The notes beneath the pieces are model-generated. The model was not told the origin of the DNA, did not search any database, and saw only the letters and a program-made list of their open reading frames with translations. A stretch of DNA of 64,000 nt from Phyllobacterium sophorae (lineage in GTDB: Bacteria; Pseudomonadota; Alphaproteobacteria; Rhizobiales; Rhizobiaceae), in NCBI RefSeq assembly GCF_003010965.1, contig NZ_PGGM01000002.1:186001-250000 (forward strand), in the 5' to 3' direction. Made by a program: the position numbers and the translations under genes. Shown here piece after piece: positions 1 through 8,593 of this stretch. Each line of letters starts with the position of its first letter. Position 1 is the first letter of the stretch.

Positions 1-1
1 G

Positions 2-2536
2 TCAGCCCTGAGCTACCGGTTTTTCACTGGAACCAATGCGGTGAGCGTGGTTCTTTTCCCACCAGGTTCCCAGCAGCAGCAAGATCGGCGCTGCAATGAA
101 GAGCGAGGAACTCGTTGCAATGACAACGCCGAAGAGCATCGGCAGAGCAAAGTTTTCCACTGCCTTGCCGCCCCAGATCGCCATTGGAAGCATGGCAAGG
201 AAGACGGTCAGTGAGGTGTAGATACAGCGCGCCAACGTCTGATTGATACTCAGATCGATGATCTGACGCAGGGGCATTTTCTTGTGGATGCGCAAATTCT
301 CACGCATGCGATCGTAAACCACAACCTTGTCATTGACGGAGTAGCCAATGATTGTCAGCAGGGCCGCAATCGCCGTCAGATTGAAGTCGAGTCCCATCAG
401 CGCGAAGAAGCCAACCGTTTTGGTGGTGTCGAGGATCAATGTAGCGATCGCACCAAGCGCGAAATGCCATTCGAATCGCCACCAGATGTAAAGCAGCATG
501 GCCAAGCTGGCGAGAACGACCGCGAGGATACCCGACCGAGCCAGTTCTTGACTTACCTTTGGTCCGACGACTTCCGAACTTTCAATCTTCACACCCGGAT
601 CAAGCTGCTCGACCGCCGCCTTGACTTTGGTGACAGCTTCAGTCTGCGCGATCTCGCCACCCTCTTGCCGCTGCACGCGGATAAGAACCCTGTTGTCACC
701 ACCAGCTTGTTGCAGGGCGACTTCTCCGAGACCAAGACCCTCCAGTGTTGAACGCATGGAGGCGAGATCAGCCGGCTTTGAGGTTGTGACGTCGACCTGG
801 ATACCACCCTTGAAATCGATGCCATAGTTCAGGCCAGGGTGGATGAACAGAACGATCGATGCGATCGACAGGAAGATGGAAACGCCGATACCGAAGAAGC
901 GCGCGTTCATGAACGATATGTTCGTGTTTTCCGGAACGAGCTTGAACAGGTGTTCGATACGGATTGTTTTCATTTTCCGGCGGCGGACAATGGCGGTCAT
1001 CATGACGCGGACGACGGTGACAGCAGTGAACATCGAAACGAGCGCGCCGATGATCATGGTGATGGCAAAGCCGCGGATCGGTCCGGTACCGAAAAGGAAT
1101 AGCAGGAGCGTCGCGATAAGGTGTGTGGCCTGCGAGTCTATGATCGTCGAATAGGCCAGCTTAAAGCCGCGATCGACCGCAGCCATGGCGCCGATGCCCT
1201 TGCGCGCTTCTTCGCGAATACGTTCATTGATTAGAATGTTCGCGTCCACGGCAAAGCCAATACCCAAAATGATAGCCGCTATGCCGGGCAGTGTCAGTGT
1301 CGCGCCAAGCAGGCTCAATATGCCGAACGTCAGCACGACATTCAGTGCGAGAGCAAGATTGGCGATCAGACCCCAGCCGCTATAAAGGACGAAGATAAAG
1401 CCGACGACGAGCGCAAAGCCGATCAGACCTGTCAGCAGGCCCATCTTGATGACGTCGCCGCCAAGGTCGGGACCTACCGTGCGTTCTTCAATCACGGTAA
1501 GGGGCGCGGGTAGCGCACCAGCGCGCAGAAGCGCCGCAGTCGTGACCGTGTCCTGGACTGTAAAATTGCCCGTGATCTGACCAGAACCGCCAGTGATCGG
1601 TACCTGGATTACAGGCGCCGTCAGAACCTTGCCGTCGAGAACGATGGCGAAAGGCCGGCCGACATTCTGGCTGGTAATGTCCGCAAATTGACGCGCGCCG
1701 ACGTTGTCAAAGCGGAAGGTTATGATCGGCTGGTTGGTCTGCTGATCGAATGCTGCACGAGCATCGGTCAAGCGCTCACCGCTAATGGCCACCCGGTCTT
1801 CGACCGGATAGGTTATGGCGGGATCCTTCACATCCGGCAGGGTCGTGACGCCTGGTTGCGGCGTTTCACCCGCATTGCGGTCTGCGACCATGTGGAAAGT
1901 CATCTTGGCGGTGCTACCAAGCAAAGCGCGGAGCTGGCTTGGATCTTGCAGGCCCGGAAGCTGGACAACGATGCGATCCGAGCCCACGCGCTGGATGGAG
2001 GGTTCCGCTACGCCGACCTGGTCGACACGGCGACGGACGATTTCAAGGCTCTGCTGCAGTGCATTGTCGAGCTTGTCCTTCATCCCCGCTTCGGTCAGCG
2101 TCAGGCGGATCTGATTGTCGTTGGTAGTGATGTCAATGTCACTGACAGGTGCCGCAAATCCAACCTGCGCAACCTGGGTGGTCAACTCACGCAAGGCAGT
2201 GACCGCAGCGTCGCGTTGGGCAGCATCGGCGAGGGTAACGACAACGCCGTCGCCAGCAACGCGAATGGATTGCGGCTGGATTTTGGCTGTACGCAAATGG
2301 CCGCGTGCGTCATCCAGCATGGACCTGATGCGGTCTTTCTTGAGGGCCGCCGCATCGACTTCGAGAACCAGATAGGACCCGCCGCGAAGGTCAAGACCCA
2401 ATGCTACCTGTTTCTTGGGGAACCAGCTGGGCATGGCATCGAGCTGCGCCTTGGTAAACATGTTGGGGAGAGCGAGGACGATGCCTGCAAGAATGATAAT
2501 AATATAGGTCCATAGAACCCATCTCGAAGTACGCAT
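2..2536 (-). CDS. secDF: Fused protein translocase subunit SecDF
   Basis: Inner-membrane accessory part of the Sec translocon, which uses the proton gradient to pull secreted proteins across the membrane. The 844-residue protein fuses SecD and SecF. Visible are the N-terminal membrane anchor (about 8-26), the SecD signature GLDLRGG (47-53), the SecD transmembrane motif FAVDANILINERIREE, and in the SecF half NYGIDFKGG and YSVNDKVVVYDRMREN. About twelve membrane segments are expected. The gene is complete: the stop (TGA on the minus strand) lies at 2-4. Fusion of SecD and SecF is a normal arrangement in many rhizobia. yajC, often just upstream, is not present in the 3 kb shown; a small unrelated membrane protein lies there instead. 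Confidence 0.97.
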   Translation of the reverse strand: MRTSRWVLWTYIIIILAGIVLALPNMFTKAQLDAMPSWFPKKQVALGLDLRGGSYLVLEVDAAALKKDRIRSMLDDARGHLRTAKIQPQSIRVAGDGVVVTLADAAQRDAAVTALRELTTQVAQVGFAAPVSDIDITTNDNQIRLTLTEAGMKDKLDNALQQSLEIVRRRVDQVGVAEPSIQRVGSDRIVVQLPGLQDPSQLRALLGSTAKMTFHMVADRNAGETPQPGVTTLPDVKDPAITYPVEDRVAISGERLTDARAAFDQQTNQPIITFRFDNVGARQFADITSQNVGRPFAIVLDGKVLTAPVIQVPITGGSGQITGNFTVQDTVTTAALLRAGALPAPLTVIEERTVGPDLGGDVIKMGLLTGLIGFALVVGFIFVLYSGWGLIANLALALNVVLTFGILSLLGATLTLPGIAAIILGIGFAVDANILINERIREEARKGIGAMAAVDRGFKLAYSTIIDSQATHLIATLLLFLFGTGPIRGFAITMIIGALVSMFTAVTVVRVMMTAIVRRRKMKTIRIEHLFKLVPENTNISFMNARFFGIGVSIFLSIASIVLFIHPGLNYGIDFKGGIQVDVTTSKPADLASMRSTLEGLGLGEVALQQAGGDNRVLIRVQRQEGGEIAQTEAVTKVKAAVEQLDPGVKIESSEVVGPKVSQELARSGILAVVLASLAMLLYIWWRFEWHFALGAIATLILDTTKTVGFFALMGLDFNLTAIAALLTIIGYSVNDKVVVYDRMRENLRIHKKMPLRQIIDLSINQTLARCIYTSLTVFLAMLPMAIWGGKAVENFALPMLFGVVIATSSSLFIAAPILLLLGTWWEKNHAHRIGSSEKPVAQG

Positions 2537-2645
2537 ATCTGTGTTCCGTTGTGAGGTGCGGGCATGCTGCCGAGAACTGGATTACGAGTCTGCTTGGCGG
2601 CAGGCGGAGTTTGTTTTCGTCGTATCCTAAGCGGAAACGGTGATG

Positions 2646-3074
2646 TCAGGCCGCGGTCAAAGGAGGCGCGCGGGCGCTGAAAACTGAATTGTGGCCCAGT
2701 GTAAAACTTGAACTGACCTGAACGGAAAGTACATTCTTCCGGTTTGCGATAACCAGTCTTGAACCCGTGGGCAGCAATGTGTCCTGGGGACCGCTATCGG
2801 ATTGCAGGCCACTCTTGATCTTCAAATGCAGCGCTTCCAGCGCCACGACGCGCATTGGCCGCTGCACCGGAGTCGATTGATCGCCGGCCTCGTGGGCGAG
2901 GCGCGTTTCGTTCTTGTTCGGTGTGCCGAATTCGCTGCTCGCGATACCGGCGTCGAGGCCTGTCAAGTAGACAGTCCCCAAGGCGGCCCCGATTGTCGAA
3001 ACGAGCCAGAAAATAGAAATCAGGAGCGGCGCAGCGCTGCGCTTTCCTGTTTTGCTATTTCCATGAATGCCCAT
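2646..3074 (-). CDS. Hypothetical single-pass membrane protein
   Basis: A 142-residue protein of unknown function, 109 bp upstream of secDF on the same strand. It has a basic N-terminus followed by one hydrophobic stretch (roughly residues 15-37, LLISIFWLVSTIGAALGTVYL), then a polar domain with no motif I recognise. The ATG at 3074 is preferred over an in-frame TTG at 3086; the only Shine-Dalgarno-like sequence is a weak AAGAGA. Codon use looks like that of the neighbours and the reading frame fills an otherwise empty gap. A 110-codon frame on the other strand overlaps it, and I judge that to be a shadow. It could be co-transcribed with secDF. Confidence 0.5.
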   Translation of the reverse strand: MGIHGNSKTGKRSAAPLLISIFWLVSTIGAALGTVYLTGLDAGIASSEFGTPNKNETRLAHEAGDQSTPVQRPMRVVALEALHLKIKSGLQSDSGPQDTLLPTGSRLVIANRKNVLSVQVSSSFTLGHNSVFSARAPPLTAA

Positions 3075-3262
3075 TCTCTTATCCAATATTCAATTATCGC
3101 GGTGCTGAGCACCTCGCTGCGACTCTATTTATGAACTCTGGCAGGCTGAGTCACCTAAAATCGTCGTGTTATGGCCAGGATGGCCCGAAAATATGTCGTT
3201 TTGCAGGAAACGGGTGGAACGAAACAGCCAGGATGGCACTCTTGTTCAACAACGGAGAAGTC

Positions 3263-3976
3263 ATGATGGCAGATACAATCAGAAATGCAGCAGCAATCCC
3301 GTGGCGCACGATCGAGACGGAGCTGGACAATTTCGGCTGCGCCATTTTGAAGAATGTGCTGTCCAGGGCGGATTGCGAAGAGCTTGCGACGGGTTATCCC
3401 GATGACAGTCAGTTTCGCAAACGCATCGTCATGGCGCGGCATGGATTTGGGCGCGGCGAATACAAATACTTCAGCTATCCGCTTCCCGGCCTTGTGAGCG
3501 ATCTGCGCCAGTCGCTTTATCCGCCGCTGGCCGGCATCGCCAACCGCTGGAATGAGTTGATGGGCATTGATGTCCATTATCCGGACCAGCATGAAGCTTT
3601 TATCGAGCGATGCCACGAAGCAGGGCAGGACCGGCCAACGCCGTTGCTGCTGGAATATGGCGAAGGCGATTATAACTGCCTGCACCAGGATATATACGGC
3701 GTACACGTCTTTCCGCTCCAGGTCGCGTTTCTGCTGTCCAGACCCCAGGAGGATTTCACGGGTGGCGAGTTTGTCCTGACAGAGCAGCGACCGCGCATGC
3801 AGTCACGTGCCGAGATCGTGCCGTTACAGCAGGGCGACGCAGTGATCTTTCCGGTAAGCCAGCGTCCGGTTAAAGGAACGCGTGGCCACTACCGGGTGAA
3901 TATGCGCCACGGTGTCAGCCGCCTGCGCAGTGGCAAGCGCCATACGCTCGGCATTATCTTCCACGATTCGAAGTAG
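3263..3976 (+). CDS. 2-oxoglutarate/Fe(II)-dependent oxygenase
   Basis: A cytosolic 237-residue protein that looks like a Fe(II)/2-oxoglutarate dioxygenase of the prolyl-hydroxylase-like group (COG3826 type). The key sign is the HxD iron-binding motif in NCLHQDIYG near residue 140, followed by a double-stranded beta-helix pattern with GGEFVLTEQRP, the turn LQQGDAVIFP and the distal histidine/arginine region NMRHGVSRLRSGKRHTLG. The substrate cannot be told from the sequence. The start was moved to ATG 3263 because GGAGAAG lies just upstream; the longer reading frame from 3131 has no ribosome site. ATG 3266 is equally possible. The gene stands alone, followed by a palindromic repeat. Confidence 0.85.
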   Translation: MMADTIRNAAAIPWRTIETELDNFGCAILKNVLSRADCEELATGYPDDSQFRKRIVMARHGFGRGEYKYFSYPLPGLVSDLRQSLYPPLAGIANRWNELMGIDVHYPDQHEAFIERCHEAGQDRPTPLLLEYGEGDYNCLHQDIYGVHVFPLQVAFLLSRPQEDFTGGEFVLTEQRPRMQSRAEIVPLQQGDAVIFPVSQRPVKGTRGHYRVNMRHGVSRLRSGKRHTLGIIFHDSK

Positions 3977-3998
3977 GGTCTGTTGATATTGACGCCAT

Positions 3999-4107
3999 GG
4001 CCGCCTGCAAATGGCACGTTTCTGCGCTTCCGGTGCTCATGTACGACGATGTGCATTGCACTCCGGTGCTTGAAAGCACCATTTTCGGCACACGCTGACC
4101 TGAATCT
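3999..4107. repeat. Palindromic intergenic repeat, copy A
   Basis: This about 109-bp intergenic element matches the element at 44711-44833. Shared blocks include GGCCTGCAAATGGC/GCCGCCTGCAAATGGC at the left, CGCTTCCGGTGCTCA versus CGCTTCCGATGCTCA, CTCCGGTGCT and CACCATTTTCGGC at the right. Each copy is itself a large imperfect palindrome centred near the GTAC motif. It resembles in style the small palindromic intergenic repeats known in Brucella and other rhizobia (Bru-RS, RIME), but I cannot confirm which family. It fills most of the gap between the oxygenase gene and puuD. Confidence 0.75.
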
Positions 4108-4178
4108 CAACGGCCCTCGTTGCATCGACCCGCGAAGAACCGCATTGTGACGCGGTAAACCGCGTGCATGGGGCCTCG

Positions 4179-5408
4179 ATGGATTATCTGATTTTCTGGG
4201 ACTGGCTGAATTTTGCGGCGCGCTGGCTGCACGTGATCACGGCAATCGCCTGGATCGGATCATCTTTCTATTTCATTGCGCTCGACCTCGGATTGCGCCG
4301 CCATGCGAACCTTCCGCAAGGTGTGAATGGCGAGGAATGGCAGGTCCATGGTGGCGGCTTCTACCACATTCAAAAATATATGGTCGCGCCGGCGCATATG
4401 CCTGAACATCTCATCTGGTTCAAATGGGAGTCCTACTTCACATGGCTGTCCGGTTTCGTACTCCTGTGCATCGTCTACTATGCGGGTGCCGATCTCTATC
4501 TGATCGACCGCAATGTTCTTGATGTTTCGACGCCGGTCGCGATTCTGATCTCGCTCGCATCGATTTCAATCGGATGGCTGATCTACGACCTCTTGTGCAA
4601 ATCGCCGCTTGCCGCAAACGATACTGCGCTGATGATCATTCTTTACGCCGTGATCGTCTTCATGGCTTGGGGTTACACGCACCTTTTCACTGGGCGAGCC
4701 GCGTTCCTGCATCTTGGCGCATTCACCGCGACGATCATGTCGGGGAACGTATTCCTGCTGATCATTCCAAACCAGAAGAAGGTTGTTGCCGACCTCATTG
4801 CTGGGAAGGTGCCGGATCCCAAGCTCGGGAAGCAGGCCAAGCAGCGTTCGACACACAACAATTACCTGACCCTTCCGGTTATCTTCCTGATGCTGTCGAA
4901 CCACTATCCGCTCGCTACTTCCACGCAATTCAACTGGGTCATCGCAGCGCTGATATTCATCATCGGCGTGCTCATCCGCCATTACTTCAACTCGCGGCAT
5001 GCGGGGACGGGCAATCCGCACTGGACCTGGCTGGCCAGCACCATTCTGTTCATTATCATTATCTGGCTTTCGACTGTTCCCCAGGCCTTGACGGGCGAGC
5101 GAAAAGCTTCGCGCGCCGCTGAACCCTTCCTGGACGCAGCGAATTTCGAGCAGGTGCGGGATACGGTTATGGGACGTTGCTCCATGTGCCATGCGGCGGA
5201 CCCTTCCTGGGAAGGGATCATGATGCCGCCAAAAGGTATTCGCCTCGATACGGACGAATTGATTGCGACCCATGCGAGCGAGATCTACATTCAGGCGGGC
5301 GCCAGTCATGCCATGCCCCCTGGCAATCTCACACAAATGACTGACGGCGAGCGTGCGCAGATTGTCTCGTGGTATCGTGGGGCAGTAGCGGGAAAATCAA
5401 TGCAATGA
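4179..5408 (+). CDS. puuD: Membrane urate hydroxylase PuuD
   Basis: Membrane-bound urate oxidase that converts urate to 5-hydroxyisourate in purine catabolism, passing electrons to a C-terminal cytochrome c domain. The 409-residue protein has about eight or nine membrane helices with conserved early motifs (RWLHVITAIAWIGSSFYF, HGGGFYHIQKY), and a heme-c site CSMCH at residues 334-338 in the C-terminal domain. ATG 4179 starts the family-typical MDYLIFWDWLNF; an in-frame GTG lies at 4164. The last four bases overlap the guaD start (ATGA), so the two genes are translationally coupled, which fits a guanine-xanthine-urate route. Xanthine dehydrogenase genes are not in the window. Confidence 0.95.
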   Translation: MDYLIFWDWLNFAARWLHVITAIAWIGSSFYFIALDLGLRRHANLPQGVNGEEWQVHGGGFYHIQKYMVAPAHMPEHLIWFKWESYFTWLSGFVLLCIVYYAGADLYLIDRNVLDVSTPVAILISLASISIGWLIYDLLCKSPLAANDTALMIILYAVIVFMAWGYTHLFTGRAAFLHLGAFTATIMSGNVFLLIIPNQKKVVADLIAGKVPDPKLGKQAKQRSTHNNYLTLPVIFLMLSNHYPLATSTQFNWVIAALIFIIGVLIRHYFNSRHAGTGNPHWTWLASTILFIIIIWLSTVPQALTGERKASRAAEPFLDAANFEQVRDTVMGRCSMCHAADPSWEGIMMPPKGIRLDTDELIATHASEIYIQAGASHAMPPGNLTQMTDGERAQIVSWYRGAVAGKSMQ

Positions 5409-6721
5409 CGGAACTATTATTGCGTGGCCGTATCCTGACCTTTCATGACGAACCGCTGGCCGGCGAGACAAGCCCGGAAGCGTTCATTTATCTCGAAGAT
5501 GGCGCCTTGCTCGTACGCGATGGAAAGGTCGTCGCACTCGATGACTATGCGCGGCTGCGGGGAGGGGAAGGCCGCAATGTCGAGGTCATCGACCATCACC
5601 CGCATCTGATCATGCCGGGCTTCATCGACACCCATATCCATTATCCGCAGATGCAGGTCGTTGGTTCCTATGCCGGCGCGCTGATGGAGTGGCTCAATAA
5701 GTATACCTTTGTCGAGGAGCAGAAGTTTTCAAATCAGGGACATCCGGAGCGTATCGCCTCGGCTCTGTTCGATGAACTGATCCGGCATGGCACTACGACA
5801 GCCGCGGCTTACTGTTCGGTACACAAGGCATCGGTCCAGGCGTTCTTTACCGAGGCGCACCGGCGTAACATGCGTATGATTGCCGGTAAGGTCATGATGG
5901 ACCGCAACGCCCCGCCGAGCCTGCTCGATACGGCGCAATCCGGCTACGACGACAGCAAGGCACTGATCGACGAATGGCATGGCAAAGGCCGCCAGCTCTA
6001 TGCGATCACGCCGCGCTTTGCGCCGACATCGACACCGGAACAACTTGAGATGAGCGGTACTCTGGTTCGCGAACATCCGGAACTGCATGTGCAGACGCAT
6101 CTATGCGAAAACAATGCGGAAATCGCCTTTGTTGCGGAGCTGTTTCCGTGGAGCCGGGACTATACGCACGTCTATGAACATTACGGACTGCTCGGGCCGA
6201 AGACGCTGCTGGGGCACTGCATTCATTTGACGGACGCGGAAATCGGGGCAATCGCAAACAGTGCTTCAGTGGCAGTGTTCTGTCCGACCTCCAATCTGTT
6301 CATCGGCAGCGGACTGTTTGATCTTGCACGGCTGCGCGCGTCGGATCCACAGGTTCGGACGGCAATTGCAACGGACATCGGCGGTGGCACTTCCTATTCC
6401 ATGCTGCGCACGCTGGATGAGGGTTACAAAATCCTCAATATTCAAGGCCAGAGATATCATCCCCTGCGCTCGTTCTATCAGGTGACACTTGGCAACGCAC
6501 GGGCACTGTCATTGGAGGGCAATATCGGCTCGTTCGTACTTGGCGCCGAGGCTGACTGTGTCGTGCTAAATGCGCGTGCAACGCCTGCCATGCGCATTCG
6601 TATGGAGACCGTGGAAACGCTTGTGGAAGAGCTCTTCCTGATGCAGACAATGGGCGATGACAGGACGATCGCCGAGGTTTACGTGGCGGGCAGGGCGGCC
6701 AAAAGCACTTTGACAAGCTGA
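5405..6721 (+). CDS. guaD: Guanine deaminase
   Basis: Zinc hydrolase that deaminates guanine to xanthine, feeding the urate step made by the overlapping puuD. The 438-residue protein is of the amidohydrolase superfamily: metal motif PGFIDTHIHYPQ with His77 and His79, then QTHLCEN, GHCIHL and the metal aspartate in IATDIGGGTSYSM. The ATG lies inside the puuD stop (ATGA at 5405-5408). Length and motif spacing are normal for bacterial GuaD. Confidence 0.95.
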   Translation: MTELLLRGRILTFHDEPLAGETSPEAFIYLEDGALLVRDGKVVALDDYARLRGGEGRNVEVIDHHPHLIMPGFIDTHIHYPQMQVVGSYAGALMEWLNKYTFVEEQKFSNQGHPERIASALFDELIRHGTTTAAAYCSVHKASVQAFFTEAHRRNMRMIAGKVMMDRNAPPSLLDTAQSGYDDSKALIDEWHGKGRQLYAITPRFAPTSTPEQLEMSGTLVREHPELHVQTHLCENNAEIAFVAELFPWSRDYTHVYEHYGLLGPKTLLGHCIHLTDAEIGAIANSASVAVFCPTSNLFIGSGLFDLARLRASDPQVRTAIATDIGGGTSYSMLRTLDEGYKILNIQGQRYHPLRSFYQVTLGNARALSLEGNIGSFVLGAEADCVVLNARATPAMRIRMETVETLVEELFLMQTMGDDRTIAEVYVAGRAAKSTLTS

Positions 6722-6791
6722 GGATGTAAGGAACCAAAGGACAGGCTTGGCCGTTCGACACCGTCAACTGCCTCCGACTTCGGGACCTTTC

Positions 6792-8003
6792 ATGATAACA
6801 CAGCATCGGGACTTAAGGAGCGGCCGACCTGTTTGGCTCGGTCGACCGGCCTCCCGTGTCAAGATTGACCTGCTCTCTGATGATATCGAAACCGATATCG
6901 CAATTGTTGGCGCCGGGATAAGCGGCGCGCTGATGGCTGAAAGCTTGAGCGAGGCCGGATTCAGGGTTTCGATCTTCGATCGCCGCGAGCCAGTCACAGG
7001 ATCGACACCGGCCAGCACCGCCCTCCTGCAGTTCGAAATCGACACACCTTTACATCAGCTTGCACGACAAATTGGTCTCAAGGATGCTGAGCGAGCGTGG
7101 CGCCGCTCGAAGCTTGCTGTGGATGCACTGCGCGAGCGGACGCGTGAGCTGAAGATCGCCTGCGAGATGAGAAACAGGAATTCGCTTTACCTTGCCGGCG
7201 ACCTTCTCGACGAGAAAGGCTTGCAGAAAGAATTTCTGGCGCGCCGCCGGGCGGGCTTCGAAACGAAGTTTCTAGATCAAGACGAACTGAAGACCAGATT
7301 CCGCATCGATCGCGAGGCGGCTCTGATGAGCTTCGGCAATATCGAGGCAAACCCGCGTAAACTGGCCCTTGGATATCTGCGCGCGGCGATAGAACGCGAC
7401 GCGAAAATTTATTCGCCTGTCGATGTCATATCGATCGAGCCAAGGTCTCGCGACGTGCTCGCCACGACCCGGGAAGGGCGGAAAATCCGCTGCAAGTATC
7501 TCGTGTCTGCAACGGGGTATGAAATTCCCAAGCAGGTGCCGCAAGAAGGACACGAGATCATCTCCACGTGGGCTCTTGCAACACCACCGCAGAAAGAATG
7601 GCTTTGGCCGGAAGGCTGTCTGATCTGGGAAGCGTCCGATCCATATCTCTATATGCGCACTACAGGCGACGGGCGCATTATTGCTGGCGGTGAAGATGAG
7701 GAATTCGAGGACGAAGGCGAGCGCGACGCGAAACTCCCCGCAAAGACCAGGGCCATTCTGGAAAAGCTTAAAAAGCTGTTTCCCAAAGTGACTGCGGAAG
7801 CGGACTACGCGTGGACAGGTAGTTTCGGTTCCGGTTCCACCGGTCTGCCGACGATAGGATCGATCCCCGGCATGGACCGCTGCTATGCTGTGCTTGGTTA
7901 TGGCGGAAATGGCATTACATTTTCGATGGTCGCGGCACAGCTCATCCGTGGCCTGATCAACGGAACAGGCGATCCGGACGAGGACTTGTTTGCTTTCAAA
8001 TAG
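6792..8003 (+). CDS. FAD-dependent amine oxidoreductase (DadA/glycine oxidase family)
   Basis: A 403-residue soluble flavoprotein. The Rossmann FAD motif DIAIVGAGISGALMAE starts at about residue 35 and a C-terminal FAD-contact motif (GYGGNGITFSMVAAQLI) is present. This is the DAO fold shared by D-amino acid dehydrogenases, glycine and sarcosine oxidases; the substrate is unknown. It lies 70 bp after guaD on the same strand, so it could share that transcript, and ends 2 bp from the convergent soxG. Although it neighbours a sox operon it is not SoxB: it lacks the SoxB N-terminal region and runs the other way. Start chosen at the ATG beginning MITQHRDLRSG; the Shine-Dalgarno sequence is poor. 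Confidence 0.8.
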   Translation: MITQHRDLRSGRPVWLGRPASRVKIDLLSDDIETDIAIVGAGISGALMAESLSEAGFRVSIFDRREPVTGSTPASTALLQFEIDTPLHQLARQIGLKDAERAWRRSKLAVDALRERTRELKIACEMRNRNSLYLAGDLLDEKGLQKEFLARRRAGFETKFLDQDELKTRFRIDREAALMSFGNIEANPRKLALGYLRAAIERDAKIYSPVDVISIEPRSRDVLATTREGRKIRCKYLVSATGYEIPKQVPQEGHEIISTWALATPPQKEWLWPEGCLIWEASDPYLYMRTTGDGRIIAGGEDEEFEDEGERDAKLPAKTRAILEKLKKLFPKVTAEADYAWTGSFGSGSTGLPTIGSIPGMDRCYAVLGYGGNGITFSMVAAQLIRGLINGTGDPDEDLFAFK

Positions 8004-8005
8004 GT

Positions 8006-8593
8006 CTATTCGACGCGGTAGCCTACCTCGGCGGCCGCGTGACCCAAGGTCTGCCAGAACGAGCGAGCGAAGGTGCGGAATACATAGATATCGAATGTTT
8101 CGTCGTCGATCCGCTGGATGTTGGCGTGAATATCGTGGTGCAGCGTTGCGCGCCCATATGCGATGGGAAATGCATGTTCGGAAAAGTCGATCGCAAAGAG
8201 CTTCGACAAAACCCACTCCGAACCTGGTCCGCCGATGCGGATGACGGTGCGGCCATGGGTGAGATCGATCATCGTTCCCAAATCAGATGAAATGGCGGAC
8301 CGTAGTCGCAATTCAAGATCGGGTGTTGCTCCGACCACAAAATAGCGGCCGGGAGCAAATCCGAAGACCGACTTTTCGCCCGCGACGCGGCCAAGACCAG
8401 GTTTATTCTGAAGTACAAGACCGGTGGCGCTGCCTATTGCCGTGAGCACTGCAGGTATCGTATCGATCCACGCAGTGACCTGAACGATCGACAGGTTCTT
8501 GCGCTCTCGCAAGGTCACGCCAACGCCTGCAGCGGCATTGCCGTGATCGCCGGGGACGAAGAATGCTCCGAGCGGGGATTGTCGTTCAGCCAT
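8006..8593 (-). CDS. soxG: Sarcosine oxidase gamma subunit
   Basis: Small subunit of heterotetrameric sarcosine oxidase, which demethylates sarcosine to glycine with tetrahydrofolate as one-carbon acceptor. The 195-residue protein has the gamma-subunit pattern GRYFVVG, DLTHGRTVIRIGGPGSEWVLSK and a terminal FARSFWQTLGHAAAEVGY. The ATG at 8593 lies inside the end of soxA (8-bp overlap), so soxA and soxG are coupled. It is the last gene of soxDAG. Confidence 0.92.
   Translation of the reverse strand: MAERQSPLGAFFVPGDHGNAAAGVGVTLRERKNLSIVQVTAWIDTIPAVLTAIGSATGLVLQNKPGLGRVAGEKSVFGFAPGRYFVVGATPDLELRLRSAISSDLGTMIDLTHGRTVIRIGGPGSEWVLSKLFAIDFSEHAFPIAYGRATLHHDIHANIQRIDDETFDIYVFRTFARSFWQTLGHAAAEVGYRVE

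Noticed and set aside
1688-2515. 275-codon open frame on the plus strand
   Set aside because: Antisense to secDF; no ribosome site or domain.
6792-8003. Missing soxB subunit of the neighbouring operon
   Set aside because: Although DAO-fold, it is convergent with sox genes and its N-terminus and motif context are not those of SoxB.
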